Positions 15,982-24,149 of a DNA stretch of 43,364 nucleotides are shown here, one piece after another. The DNA is from Alphaproteobacteria bacterium (GTDB lineage: Bacteria > Pseudomonadota > Alphaproteobacteria > RF32 > CAG-239): the NCBI GenBank assembly GCA_028706255.1, contig JAQWBS010000012.1:1-43364 (forward strand). The letters are read 5' to 3'. Every line of letters begins with the position of its first letter. Position 1 is the stretch's first letter. Below the pieces are notes generated by a model. It was not told the DNA's origin. It saw nothing but the letters and a program-made list of their open reading frames with translations, and searched no databases. The position numbers and the translations under genes are program-made.

Positions 15982-16067
15982 GCGGTTGTGGCGGAATGGT
16001 AGACGCTGCAGACTTAAAATCTGTTGTCCGCAAGGGCGTGTGGGTTCAAGTCCCACCATCCGCACCA
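15982..16067 (+). tRNA. tRNA-Leu (anticodon UAA), CCA encoded
   Basis: The cloverleaf folds by eye. The D-stem is GCG/CGC. The anticodon stem is GCAGA/TCTGT around loop CTTAAAA, with anticodon TAA reading UUA/UUG leucine codons. The long class II variable arm is GTCC-gcaa-GGGC. The T-arm is GTGGG-TTCAAGT-CCCAC. The acceptor strands GCGGTTG and CATCCGC pair except for U5-U68. The discriminator A and an encoded CCA follow at 16064-16067. UUA is a frequent codon in this AT-rich genome, so this should be a major leucine tRNA. Confidence 0.95.
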
Positions 16068-16070
16068 TTT

Positions 16071-16098
16071 AAAGCTCTCCTTCTGGAGAGCTTTTTTT
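16071..16098 (+). terminator. Terminator after tRNA-Leu
   Basis: AAAGCTCTCC (16071-16080) pairs perfectly with GGAGAGCTTT (16085-16094) around loop TTCT, followed by Ts to 16098. It ends the tRNA transcript 3 bases after the CCA. Confidence 0.92.
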
Positions 16099-16203
16099 AT
16101 GTTTAAAAAAACATAAAGCGATAATTGTTTTATTGTATAATTAAATAAGAACGTGTAGAGTACAGAAAAATTTAATAATCCACTTTTTTAGACGGAGCTC
16201 TTT

Positions 16204-17337
16204 ATGGCAAAAATATCTTGGAAAGCAGGCACAATGCTTTCCCCTCTTCCCGCAGCATTAATTTCTTGCGGAACTGTTGAAAAACCCAATGTGATGACAG
16301 CATCATGGACAGGAATTATCAATTCTGAACCAACAATCACTTACGTTTCAATCAGACCATCTCGTTATTCACACGAAATCATTTCAAAGACCAAAGAATT
16401 TGTTATCAATTTAACAACTTTGGCTTTGGCACAAGCAACAGACTATTGTGGCGTTCGTTCAGGAAGGAATGAAGACAAATTCAAAAAAATGAACTTAACC
16501 GCTGGAAAATGCACTCATGTTGCTGCACCTCAAGTTGAGGAAAGTCCTGTCTCTTTAGAATGTCGTGTAATTGAAGTCAAAAAATATGGCACACATGATA
16601 TGTTTATTGCAGAAGTTCTCGGCGTTAATGTTGATGAAACGCTCGTTGATGAAGAAGGACGCCTTGCCCTAGAAAAAGCAGGCATTTTATCCTTCGTTCA
16701 CGGAGAATATTACACATTAGGCAGAAAAATTGGCTCTTTCGGATTTTCAGTCAACAAAAAAAGACTTGCATTTGAAGAAAAAAAGAAAAAAAAGCAAGAA
16801 AATGCTCCAACAGAAATTAAAACAAAATTCAGAAAGAAGCCTGTAAGTTCAGAAGCTAAATTTGATAAAAAACCTGAAGGAACTGGTGAAAAAAGATTCG
16901 AGAAGAAATACAACAGAAGACCTGAAGGAACTGGCGAAAAAAGATTCGAAAAGAAGTACGACAGAAAACCTGAGGGAACTGGCGAAAGAAGATTCGAGAA
17001 GAAGTACGACAGAAAGCCTGAGGGAACTAGTGAAAAAAGATTCGAGAAGAAGTACGACAGAAAACCTGAGGGAACTGGCGAAAGAAGATTCGAGAAGAAG
17101 TACGACAGAAAACCTGAGGGAACTGGCGAAAGAAGATTCGAGAAGAAGTACGACAGAAAGCCTGAGGGAACTAGTGAAAAAAGATTCGAGAAGAAGTACG
17201 ACAGAAAGCCTGAAGGAACTAGTGAAAAAAGATTCGAAAAGAAGTACGATAGAAAGCCTGAAAGAAAAGACGGTGAAAGAAAACCGTTTAAAAAGTCTGA
17301 TTCTTTCAAAAAAAGAGATTTTAAAAGCAAAAGATAA
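16204..17337 (+). CDS. Flavin-reductase-like (FMN split-barrel) protein with tandem-repeat basic tail
   Basis: Residues 1-190 are a flavin reductase/flavoredoxin-like split-barrel domain: an N-terminal PLPAALISCGT, then NVMTASWTG, VSIRPSRYSHEII, FVINL and a C-terminal HGEYYTLGRKIG. Members bind FMN and reduce flavins or act as electron carriers. From residue 191 to 377 the protein becomes an extremely basic tail. Its core is eight tandem 16-residue units of the type PEGTGEKRFEKKYDRK, encoded by eight 48-bp repeats. The tail is probably disordered and may bind nucleic acid or anionic surfaces, which is inference. GGAG precedes the start. The cysteine-rich gene at 17362 follows 24 bases later and is likely cotranscribed. 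Confidence 0.85.
   Translation: MAKISWKAGTMLSPLPAALISCGTVEKPNVMTASWTGIINSEPTITYVSIRPSRYSHEIISKTKEFVINLTTLALAQATDYCGVRSGRNEDKFKKMNLTAGKCTHVAAPQVEESPVSLECRVIEVKKYGTHDMFIAEVLGVNVDETLVDEEGRLALEKAGILSFVHGEYYTLGRKIGSFGFSVNKKRLAFEEKKKKKQENAPTEIKTKFRKKPVSSEAKFDKKPEGTGEKRFEKKYNRRPEGTGEKRFEKKYDRKPEGTGERRFEKKYDRKPEGTSEKRFEKKYDRKPEGTGERRFEKKYDRKPEGTGERRFEKKYDRKPEGTSEKRFEKKYDRKPEGTSEKRFEKKYDRKPERKDGERKPFKKSDSFKKRDFKSKR
16873..17256 (+). repeat. Tandem repeat, eight 48-bp units in frame
   Basis: Units begin at 16873, 16921, 16969, 17017, 17065, 17113, 17161 and 17209, each starting CCTGA(A/G)GGAACT. They differ mainly in GGTGAA/GGCGAA/AGTGAA variants that give EGTGEK, EGTGER or EGTSEK. A ninth unit at 17257 degenerates into PERKDG. 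The unit length is divisible by three, so all frames stay open on both strands. Copy number is likely to vary between strains. Confidence 0.97.
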
Positions 17338-17361
17338 GTACTAACAAGTAAGGAAAAGACA

Positions 17362-17928
17362 ATGACTAAAAGCATAAAACACTTCGTTATAGCCCTCCTT
17401 CTATTTTCAGTTTCATCACCACAAGCAATTGCGGGAGTGAGGTCAATTGTGGAGCCTAATGCCCGACGAGATACGAACTATGAAAACTATCCTTCAACAG
17501 TGGATAAACCTTGTTTTTCTCAAGGTTATTCTTTAGTGACTTGCCCAACAGGGAAAACACCTGAAGACTATTGCCCAAGTGATAGCAATTTCTTCAAAAG
17601 TTGCACTTGCGACTTCAATCTTTATTCCTATTCAGAACAGAATTGTGACACAGCTAAATATGTTTTGAATGGTGAAACTTGCTCAGTACAAGGACAAGTT
17701 TTTTATAAAGGATGTATTTGTAAAAGTGATTTCAAAAAATGTGACACAGGAAGTTTTCCAAGTTCAGAAACTTGCACGGATTCCGATGGCACAAAATATG
17801 CTATCTGCAATGAGGATATTCCGAGTTGTGAAAGCATCGGTTACTTCTCTGCTGTTCCAAGTGGACAAACATGTGAAACCATTAGCAATGAATATATGAA
17901 TTGTTATCGCAATTGTGTTGCACAATAA
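17362..17928 (+). CDS. Cysteine-rich secreted protein with C-x-C repeats (third member)
   Basis: This is an unrecognised 188-residue exported protein of the same type as 6224-6937. Residues 1-25 are a signal peptide ending near AIAG. The mature chain has CFSQGY and later CESIGY, both of the shared CxxxGY type. Units with an aromatic residue, two residues, then C-x-C appear as FFKSCTCD and YKGCIC. About 20 cysteines are present. Its 5' leader is different from the 6115/43081 leader, so regulation may differ. AAGGAAAAG precedes the start. It follows the flavin-reductase-like gene closely and ends in a strong terminator. Confidence 0.87.
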   Translation: MTKSIKHFVIALLLFSVSSPQAIAGVRSIVEPNARRDTNYENYPSTVDKPCFSQGYSLVTCPTGKTPEDYCPSDSNFFKSCTCDFNLYSYSEQNCDTAKYVLNGETCSVQGQVFYKGCICKSDFKKCDTGSFPSSETCTDSDGTKYAICNEDIPSCESIGYFSAVPSGQTCETISNEYMNCYRNCVAQ

Positions 17929-17933
17929 TCCAT

Positions 17934-17965
17934 AAAAAACCGACCTCAAAGGGGTCGGTTTTTTT
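17934..17965. terminator. Bidirectional terminator between cysteine-rich and MFS genes
   Basis: AAAAAACCGACC (17934-17945) pairs with GGTCGGTTTTTT (17953-17964). It has a T-run on the plus strand and a U-tract on the minus strand, so it serves the convergent genes ending at 17928 and 17979. Confidence 0.92.
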
Positions 17966-17978
17966 GACATTCACTTTC

Positions 17979-19373
17979 TTAATGAGAATATCCACCAGCA
18001 TTTTTTGGTGTGAAAAAGAAACAAATAGAAGAAAGCATTGTGAACCCTCCCAAAATCATAAAAGATAAATGAAAAACTTCTAATACATCTTTTTGCGGAA
18101 ACAATTCTTTAAGCACGACTAAACTTGAAGCGCCACAACTTATTCCCAAAACAATCCCAACTTGGATAACCACTGACAACAACGCATTGCCATCATTTGC
18201 ATATTTCTTTGGCAAATCAATCAACGCAAGTGTGTTCATTGCTGTAAATTGGATAGAGTTTGTGAAGCCAAGCAACATTAAGACAAATATAATTTCCAAC
18301 TCTCCAGTACCTTCCTTCACAAAGACCAATAAAGAGATAATGAAGCCAATGAGAAACGTATTAAAAACAAGCAAAAATCTATACCCTAAAGCCTCAATGA
18401 TTTTATTTACACAAAACTTCCCAACAATGCTCGCAATTCCGAGCGTGAGCATAATTGTGCCCGCCTTAGAAGGTGACATATGCAACGCAACTTGCAACGT
18501 CATTGGAACAAGCAAAGGAATTGCGCTAAACCCTAAGCGTGTAATCACATTGCCAATAATGCCAACATTAAACGCTCTCTCCTCAAAAATTTTAGGGTTA
18601 AACAAAGGATGAGGGACTTTTTTAATATGCAACCAAAAAACAGAAAAGAGGAAAAAAGAGAAAAACAGCAAAAACATCTTTGCCTTATCTGACATAACAA
18701 TAAGCCCTGTTCTGTCAGTTAAAACACAAACAAAAACAACAGAGAATGAGAGCGTTAAAAATCCAACCCAATCAAGTTTATCATCAGGATTCCGGCTAAT
18801 CTTCGGCATTTTGAAATAAGCAACCACAGCCAACAATCCAGCAATTGGAAAATTGAGCCAGAAAATCCATTTCCAAGAAAAATATTCAACAATATATCCC
18901 CCCAAAGGAGGACCTAAAATCGGTCCAAGCAATGCGGGTAACATCACAAAGCTCAAAGCTTTCACTAGTCTTTCACGAGGAAAAATCTTAACAATAATCA
19001 AGCGTCCGATTGGGGCTAACATTGCCCCTCCAACACCTTGCAAAGCTCTGGCAAAATTCAAAGCTCCTAAACTATTACAAAAGCCACAAAGCACTGAAGT
19101 AAAAGCAAAGAGAACTAAGGAATAAATGAAAAGCCGTTTTGCTCCAAATTTATCTGCCAACCAACCAGACATAGGCAACAAAAAAGCAACCACCAAAAGA
19201 TAGCTAATCACCACAGATTGAGCTTCAAGCGCTGAAACCCCCAAACTTTTTGAAATAGAAGGTAAGGCAGTATTGAGAATTGTACCATTAATCATCAAAA
19301 TGAAAAAAGCTGCTGAAACGAGCCAAGAAATGATTGAAAAATCTTTTTCGCTCAAATTTTCAACATTATTCAT
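17979..19373 (-). CDS. MFS multidrug exporter, DHA2 type (EmrB/MdtD-like)
   Basis: This 464-residue inner-membrane transporter has about 14 hydrophobic helices. The family motifs are GWLADKFGAKRLF (motif A, between TM2 and TM3), ARALQGVGGAMLAPIGRLII (motif B region) and LLGPILGPPLGGYI (motif C, antiporter type). The opening ILMINGTILNTALPSISKSL is typical of the drug:H+ antiporter-2 group (motif D1). The substrate cannot be told. The ATG at 19373 is preferred because GGCGGA lies just before it. A start at 19406 would add 11 polar residues with no ribosome site. It appears to be a single-gene unit. Confidence 0.9.
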   Translation of the reverse strand: MNNVENLSEKDFSIISWLVSAAFFILMINGTILNTALPSISKSLGVSALEAQSVVISYLLVVAFLLPMSGWLADKFGAKRLFIYSLVLFAFTSVLCGFCNSLGALNFARALQGVGGAMLAPIGRLIIVKIFPRERLVKALSFVMLPALLGPILGPPLGGYIVEYFSWKWIFWLNFPIAGLLAVVAYFKMPKISRNPDDKLDWVGFLTLSFSVVFVCVLTDRTGLIVMSDKAKMFLLFFSFFLFSVFWLHIKKVPHPLFNPKIFEERAFNVGIIGNVITRLGFSAIPLLVPMTLQVALHMSPSKAGTIMLTLGIASIVGKFCVNKIIEALGYRFLLVFNTFLIGFIISLLVFVKEGTGELEIIFVLMLLGFTNSIQFTAMNTLALIDLPKKYANDGNALLSVVIQVGIVLGISCGASSLVVLKELFPQKDVLEVFHLSFMILGGFTMLSSICFFFTPKNAGGYSH

Positions 19374-19485
19374 TATTTTTCCGCCTGCAACCGCATCATT
19401 ACCCATTTATTTATACCAATTCATCAATTAATTATAAACGGTGATTTAATCATTTATTTCAATTTATCAAGGTCAGCTTGTTAAA

Positions 19486-20664
19486 CTACAAGGCAGTGCA
19501 AAAGCTTTTAAGTCTTTCAACTGCCGTTCTAATATTTTCTTCTGAACAAGCATAACTCAAACGAATTGTGCCCTTTGCACCAAAGCTTTCCCCTGGAACA
19601 GTTGCTAAGAATTTTTCTTCAAGCAATCTTAATGCAAAAACATTATCTTCAAGACCAAAAGCAGAAATGTCACACAAAACATAGAACGCACCACTTGGAC
19701 GAACAAATTTCAAATTTGGAATTTCAGCAAGCAATGTGCAAATCAAATCTCTTCTGGTTGCAAAAGCTTTTCTCATCATCTCAACTTCAACATCGGCAAC
19801 GCCTTGAAGAGCTGCCAACGCCCCATATTGTGCAAACGAAGTTGGGTTGCTTGTGGTGTGGCTTTGCAAAGCAGAAATTTTCTTCACCAACCAAAGTGGT
19901 GCTGTCAAATAGCCCAATCTCCAGCCTGTCATTGCATAAGCTTTACTAAACCCATTTACTGTAATTGTAAGCTCGGCAATTTCTGCATTCAAACCGCCAA
20001 TGCTGTAATGTGGAAATTGTGCATCATAAATCAGTTCTTCATAAATTTCGTCAGAAAGCACCATTACATTATGCTTCACCAAAACATCAGCAATTTTTTG
20101 CAAAGATTCTTTTTTGTAAACGCTTCCTGTCGGATTTGAAGGAGAATTCAAAATAAGCAATTTTGTGTTTGGCGTGATAGCTTTTTCCAATTGCTCTGCC
20201 GTAAGTTCATAATTATTTTCTGGCAAAGTCTGAATTTCGACCACTTTTGCACCAGAAGCTTTCACCATTTCAGGATAACTCACCCAATAAGGTGCAGGAA
20301 TGATAACTTCATCCCCTTCCCCACATAAAGCACAAATTGCAGAAAAAACTGAAAATTTTGCCCCAGGAGCAACAACAACTCTATCAACTGAAGTTTGGAT
20401 ATTATTTTTTGCAAATTTTTTGACAATTTCTTGTTTAAGCTCAGGAATTCCGCTAGCCGGTGTGTAGCGAACTTTACCCTCATTCAAAGCTTTAATGCAG
20501 GCATCTTTAATGCCTAAAGGCGTGTCAAAATCGGGTTCTCCCGCAGACATCGAACAAACATCAAACCCAGCTATTTTCATCTCTTTTGCTTTGTTTGAAA
20601 TTGCCAAAGTTGCAGAAGGAGCCAAATTCCCCATAAATCCTTTTGTCAGTTGCAAATTTTTCAT
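19486..20664 (-). CDS. aspC: Class I aminotransferase, probably aspartate aminotransferase
   Basis: This 392-residue PLP enzyme most likely interconverts aspartate/oxaloacetate and glutamate/2-oxoglutarate. It has the N-terminal SAGEPDFDTP, substrate contacts in the NSPSNPTG segment, DEIYEEL, and the PLP lysine K241 in NGFSKAYAMTGWRLGY. These fit the class Ib (Thermus/alphaproteobacterial) aspartate or aspartate/prephenate aminotransferase group. Exact specificity is not provable by reading. It is the last gene of the run prmA-pepP-DUF616-aminotransferase, 15 bases after the previous stop. Confidence 0.9.
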   Translation of the reverse strand: MKNLQLTKGFMGNLAPSATLAISNKAKEMKIAGFDVCSMSAGEPDFDTPLGIKDACIKALNEGKVRYTPASGIPELKQEIVKKFAKNNIQTSVDRVVVAPGAKFSVFSAICALCGEGDEVIIPAPYWVSYPEMVKASGAKVVEIQTLPENNYELTAEQLEKAITPNTKLLILNSPSNPTGSVYKKESLQKIADVLVKHNVMVLSDEIYEELIYDAQFPHYSIGGLNAEIAELTITVNGFSKAYAMTGWRLGYLTAPLWLVKKISALQSHTTSNPTSFAQYGALAALQGVADVEVEMMRKAFATRRDLICTLLAEIPNLKFVRPSGAFYVLCDISAFGLEDNVFALRLLEEKFLATVPGESFGAKGTIRLSYACSEENIRTAVERLKSFCTAL

Positions 20665-20679
20665 AATAAAAATCCTCTC

Positions 20680-21471
20680 TTACACATTGTGATGATTAAT
20701 CTGAAAGTTATCTTTATCAGATTTAATTGCCTTATCCAAGAGATATGTCATTTTCATTCCATTTTTCCAAAGCACATAAAACAAACTCAACTGATCTCGT
20801 TGTGAATGCTGTTCCAAAAGCTCCCACCATTGTTGCATAATTTTAACACATTCTGGGTGGTGATGTTTGCGATAGATGACATTATTCTCAGTTAATCCAT
20901 TTTGTTTAGGATATCCCTCTTGAAGCAAAAAGCTTCTGTGTTCTTCTAATCTTTCTATTTTATCTTTTTTACCCTTAATGCAAGTTTCCAATTCATCATA
21001 AATACACTTTCTTTTACGATGTGGTGGAATAGCCAGAAAAATCGGCGTTGCATGAAACTGTTCAGCAGCATCAAAAAGTTTTGACGTCTTTAGAACAATG
21101 TTCGCATCAATATAAATGCTCTCTTCATATTCAGGAAACAAGAGGTTTGGAAAAAATTTGTGATAGCGGTTGTTTTTATGATTGCCTAAATCATTAAAGA
21201 CAAGCGGTCTAATTTGCCAAGGTCCAACGGTTTTTTTAGCAATAAGTTCTTCATTATCAGTAAAGAAAATATATTCATACGCAGGATTCAAAAACTCATT
21301 CACATTGATTGAATCATAATTCTTACCCGTTGAACAAGTATATATCACGCTTTTAGGCTTATTTTCTGAAATTTCTTGAAAATATTTTTCAATTTTTCCT
21401 TTGAGTGCAATTAAATAATAAATCTCTTTTAGCTTACCTTTTAGTATTCTTCTTTTTTTTCTAAGTAACAT
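20680..21471 (-). CDS. DUF616 (TOD1/MUCI70-like) putative glycosyltransferase
   Basis: This 263-residue protein has the look of the DUF616 group, a glycosyltransferase-like family. The features are VIYTCSTGKNYDS near the start, YEYIFFTDNEE, then RYHKFFPNLLFPEYEESIYIDANI with the DxN that resembles the nucleotide-sugar DxD motif. Later come PPHRKRKCIYDEL, NNVIYRKHHHPE and QRDQLSLFYVLWK. The basic N-terminus lacks a clear membrane anchor, so it is probably cytoplasmic. AGGAAA precedes the start, 20 bases after pepP. The acceptor is unknown. A surface polysaccharide or lipooligosaccharide is plausible, but no other glycan genes are nearby. Confidence 0.8.
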   Translation of the reverse strand: MLLRKKRRILKGKLKEIYYLIALKGKIEKYFQEISENKPKSVIYTCSTGKNYDSINVNEFLNPAYEYIFFTDNEELIAKKTVGPWQIRPLVFNDLGNHKNNRYHKFFPNLLFPEYEESIYIDANIVLKTSKLFDAAEQFHATPIFLAIPPHRKRKCIYDELETCIKGKKDKIERLEEHRSFLLQEGYPKQNGLTENNVIYRKHHHPECVKIMQQWWELLEQHSQRDQLSLFYVLWKNGMKMTYLLDKAIKSDKDNFQINHHNV

Positions 21472-21490
21472 CTTATCTTTTCCTGACCCT

Positions 21491-23188
21491 CTATAAGTGA
21501 CAATAATGCTTCAACCAATCTTTTTCCTCATCTGTTAGATAAGGTGCAAGTTTGTTATAAACCTTTTGGTGATAGTCTTTCAACCATTCACCCTCTTGAG
21601 TAGAAAGCATTTTATTGTCAATTCCTTTCAAGTCAATAGGAATTTGCGTCAGAGGAAAAAACTTCAACATAGATGTTTGTTCATCACGCACAACCTGATA
21701 TAAATTTTCATGACGAATGCCATATTTGCCTTCTAAATAATACCCCGGCTCAATGGAAACAACCACATTTTCAAGCATTGGCGCATATCTAGCAACAGAA
21801 GAAATAGATTGTGGTCCTTCATGAACATTCAAGAAAAAACCAACCCCATGCCCTGTGCCATGTTTATAATCTTTCCCTTCTTGCCACAAGAATTGACGGG
21901 CTAAAACATCAATCGCATGCCCATTAATTTTTGCTGGAAATTTTGCTGTTGCCAAAGCAATGTGCGACTTTAAAACAAGCGTAAAATCATGCTTCATTTC
22001 ATCACTAACATTCCCCACAACCAATGTACGGGTTACATCCGTCGTGCCATTAAGAAATTGTGCTCCGCTATCAAGCAACAGAAAATTATCTTCCGTAATT
22101 TGCTTATTGGTTTTTTCGGTTGGGTGATAATGCACAATTGCACCATTTTCACCAAAGCCTGCAATGGTGTCAAAACTATCTGAAAAGAAATTTTCTTGTT
22201 GACTTCTAAATTCATAAAGCTTCTTGACAATGTCTAATTCCGTTTTTCCAAGTCCTTCTTTTTCAAACCAAAACAAAAACTTAGTCACAGCAACGCCATC
22301 TTTAATATGTGCTTTAATCACATTTTGAATTTCAATTTCATTTTTTTGTGCTTTTTCTTCGCTGATAAAATTGTGAGAAATAAAGGTTTCAATTTTATTT
22401 TTTTCAAAAAGCTTTTTGAAAGCATATGGCGTGCTTTCTTCACAAATTCCGATTTTTGTGCGTTTCATTTTTTTCAACTGAGTTTCAATCTTCGTCAAAG
22501 GCAAAACTTCAAACCCTGAAAACTTTCCTGCTTCCAAATCGTCAGAAAAGACAATAACATCACCCTCTTTTTTAACCAAAGCATACCCTCTAAAAATTGG
22601 TGACGTTGGCAAATAATCGGAACGCAAATTCAGTAACCAAGAAACATCATCGGCCAAACAAGTTAAAAAGGCATCATAAGGGGTTTGATTAATTTCCTCA
22701 ACAATCAGCGAGATTTTTTCTTCTCGAGAGCATCCTGAAAACTCAATCAAATGCTCAAAAACCTCAGGTTTCTTTGTCACCTTAGGGGCTATAAAAACTT
22801 TTTCCACATAAATCGCTGAACGGTCTTTCCCTTTATAAAGCGGAAGCTCTTTAAGAGAAGAAGTCCAAGGATTAAACCCAATTTTAAGCTTAGGATTTTT
22901 ATGTTCTAACTCAACAATAAAATCCACAAACTCACACTGCGACAAGACGTCAACTTCTTCTGAATTTACTTCCAATTTTGCTTGAATGTCATATCTGCCA
23001 TCAACAAATAAATATGCTTTTTTGGGGGTAATAATCATCTTACCAGCCGACCCACTAAACCCTGTAAGCTGAAGCAATAAATTTTCCTCATCAAGCAAGT
23101 CTTGTTCTAAAAAGCAAGTATTCCTTGGAATGTAATAAGCATCTAGCTTATGTTTAAGCAAATTTAATTGTAATTCTTTTAAGGTCAT
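21491..23188 (-). CDS. pepP: Xaa-Pro aminopeptidase (aminopeptidase P, M24B)
   Basis: The enzyme removes N-terminal residues that precede proline. The 565-residue protein is the long three-domain type: a creatinase-like N-domain (GFSGSAGKMIITPKKAYLFVDGRYDIQA), a second similar domain, and the C-terminal pita-bread catalytic domain. The metal ligands are visible: D in LLLDSGAQ, D in TTDVTRT, H in GHGVGFFLNVHEGP, E in SIEPGYY and E in RHENLYQ. The ATG at 23188 overlaps the prmA stop (TAATG), so it is preferred over 23218. It is cytoplasmic, with no signal peptide. Confidence 0.94.
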   Translation of the reverse strand: MTLKELQLNLLKHKLDAYYIPRNTCFLEQDLLDEENLLLQLTGFSGSAGKMIITPKKAYLFVDGRYDIQAKLEVNSEEVDVLSQCEFVDFIVELEHKNPKLKIGFNPWTSSLKELPLYKGKDRSAIYVEKVFIAPKVTKKPEVFEHLIEFSGCSREEKISLIVEEINQTPYDAFLTCLADDVSWLLNLRSDYLPTSPIFRGYALVKKEGDVIVFSDDLEAGKFSGFEVLPLTKIETQLKKMKRTKIGICEESTPYAFKKLFEKNKIETFISHNFISEEKAQKNEIEIQNVIKAHIKDGVAVTKFLFWFEKEGLGKTELDIVKKLYEFRSQQENFFSDSFDTIAGFGENGAIVHYHPTEKTNKQITEDNFLLLDSGAQFLNGTTDVTRTLVVGNVSDEMKHDFTLVLKSHIALATAKFPAKINGHAIDVLARQFLWQEGKDYKHGTGHGVGFFLNVHEGPQSISSVARYAPMLENVVVSIEPGYYLEGKYGIRHENLYQVVRDEQTSMLKFFPLTQIPIDLKGIDNKMLSTQEGEWLKDYHQKVYNKLAPYLTDEEKDWLKHYCHL

Positions 23189-24060
23189 TAAATTTTCTCC
23201 ATCAAAGCGGCACGCCAATTGTCAATTTCATAAACATCTAAAAGCTTTAAACCTTGTTCCTGATGTGCTTGCACCACCCATTCAACTTGGTCTTCAACAA
23301 AGCCTGATAAAATGCAATAGCCCCCTGTTTTCAAGTTTTCATACAAATCTTTAGCCATCTCTATGAGCGGACGAGCTAAAATGTTGGCAATGATAACATC
23401 ATATTCACCATTTTCCGTCACAAAAGAAGCAGCATACCCATTGCTCACCTCAGCAGAAACAATCTTTCCAACACCGTTGTCAACCGCATTTTGACGCGTA
23501 ACCCAAACTGCTTCTTCATCAATGTCAACTGCAAAAATCTTGCTTTTTTCATGCCAAATCTTTGCACAAGCAATTGCCAAGATACCAGAACCACAACCCA
23601 TATCTAAAATTTTATCCGTTTTCACACCAAGTTTTTTCAACTTGCCAATTGCCTGTAAACAAGCTTTCGTTGTTTGATGTTCCGAACCAAACGCTGTCGC
23701 AGCATAAATTTTAATCGGAATTTTATCTGTTTGAGGTTGTTCTTTTTCATGAATTCCGTAAATTAAGAAATCTTCCAGCTCAACGGGAGCAAACTCAATC
23801 ACATTATCTTTGAGCCAATTCTGACTTTCTAAAAGTTCAATTGTATAAGGTAAAAGCTCAATGCCCTGTTCTTTTGCTACTTCTACAAAAGCCTTTTCAT
23901 CAAAGCCAAGTTCCGCATAAGCCACATATTGTTCATTACCTGCTTCAGTATAATTGCAGGAAACCACCTCGAAACACACTTCCAAAAAATCTGCAAACAG
24001 AGGATCAACTTCTTGTCTTTCCTCAAAAGTTATTTGTAAACACTGGCTCATTTGACTCAT
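23188..24060 (-). CDS. prmA: Ribosomal protein L11 methyltransferase PrmA
   Basis: PrmA trimethylates ribosomal protein L11 using S-adenosylmethionine. The 290-residue protein has the N-terminal L11-recognition domain followed by the methyltransferase domain. AFGSEHQTTKACL is the family's FGxGxHxTT-like motif. DMGCGSGILAIACAK is the SAM-binding motif I, AVDIDEEAV the acidic loop, and NILARPL the catalytic-loop motif. A serine stands where most relatives have Gly-Thr-Gly in the FGTG segment. It is coupled to pepP by a TAATG overlap. It diverges from the lipoprotein gene at 24150. Confidence 0.95.
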   Translation of the reverse strand: MSQMSQCLQITFEERQEVDPLFADFLEVCFEVVSCNYTEAGNEQYVAYAELGFDEKAFVEVAKEQGIELLPYTIELLESQNWLKDNVIEFAPVELEDFLIYGIHEKEQPQTDKIPIKIYAATAFGSEHQTTKACLQAIGKLKKLGVKTDKILDMGCGSGILAIACAKIWHEKSKIFAVDIDEEAVWVTRQNAVDNGVGKIVSAEVSNGYAASFVTENGEYDVIIANILARPLIEMAKDLYENLKTGGYCILSGFVEDQVEWVVQAHQEQGLKLLDVYEIDNWRAALMEKI

Positions 24061-24149
24061 CTTTTCTTCTCACCTCATAACGATTTCTTTACTAAATCGG
24101 AATTATATTATATATAACAAATATTACCACTTTAAAAAGAGATTATATC

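Noticed and set aside
15791..15982. 63-codon frame before tRNA-Leu as a gene or leader peptide
   Set aside because: It has no ribosome site and its end falls in the hairpin. It is mentioned only as a possible leader in the attenuator finding.
16862..17344. 160-codon plus-strand frame overlapping the flavin-reductase-like gene
   Set aside because: It is another repeat-driven shadow in the second frame, with no ribosome site.
16710..17375. 221-codon minus-strand frame with FLSYFFSNLF repeats
   Set aside because: It is a shadow of the 48-bp repeats, which keep all frames open because 48 is divisible by three. The plus-strand gene has a recognisable domain and ribosome site.
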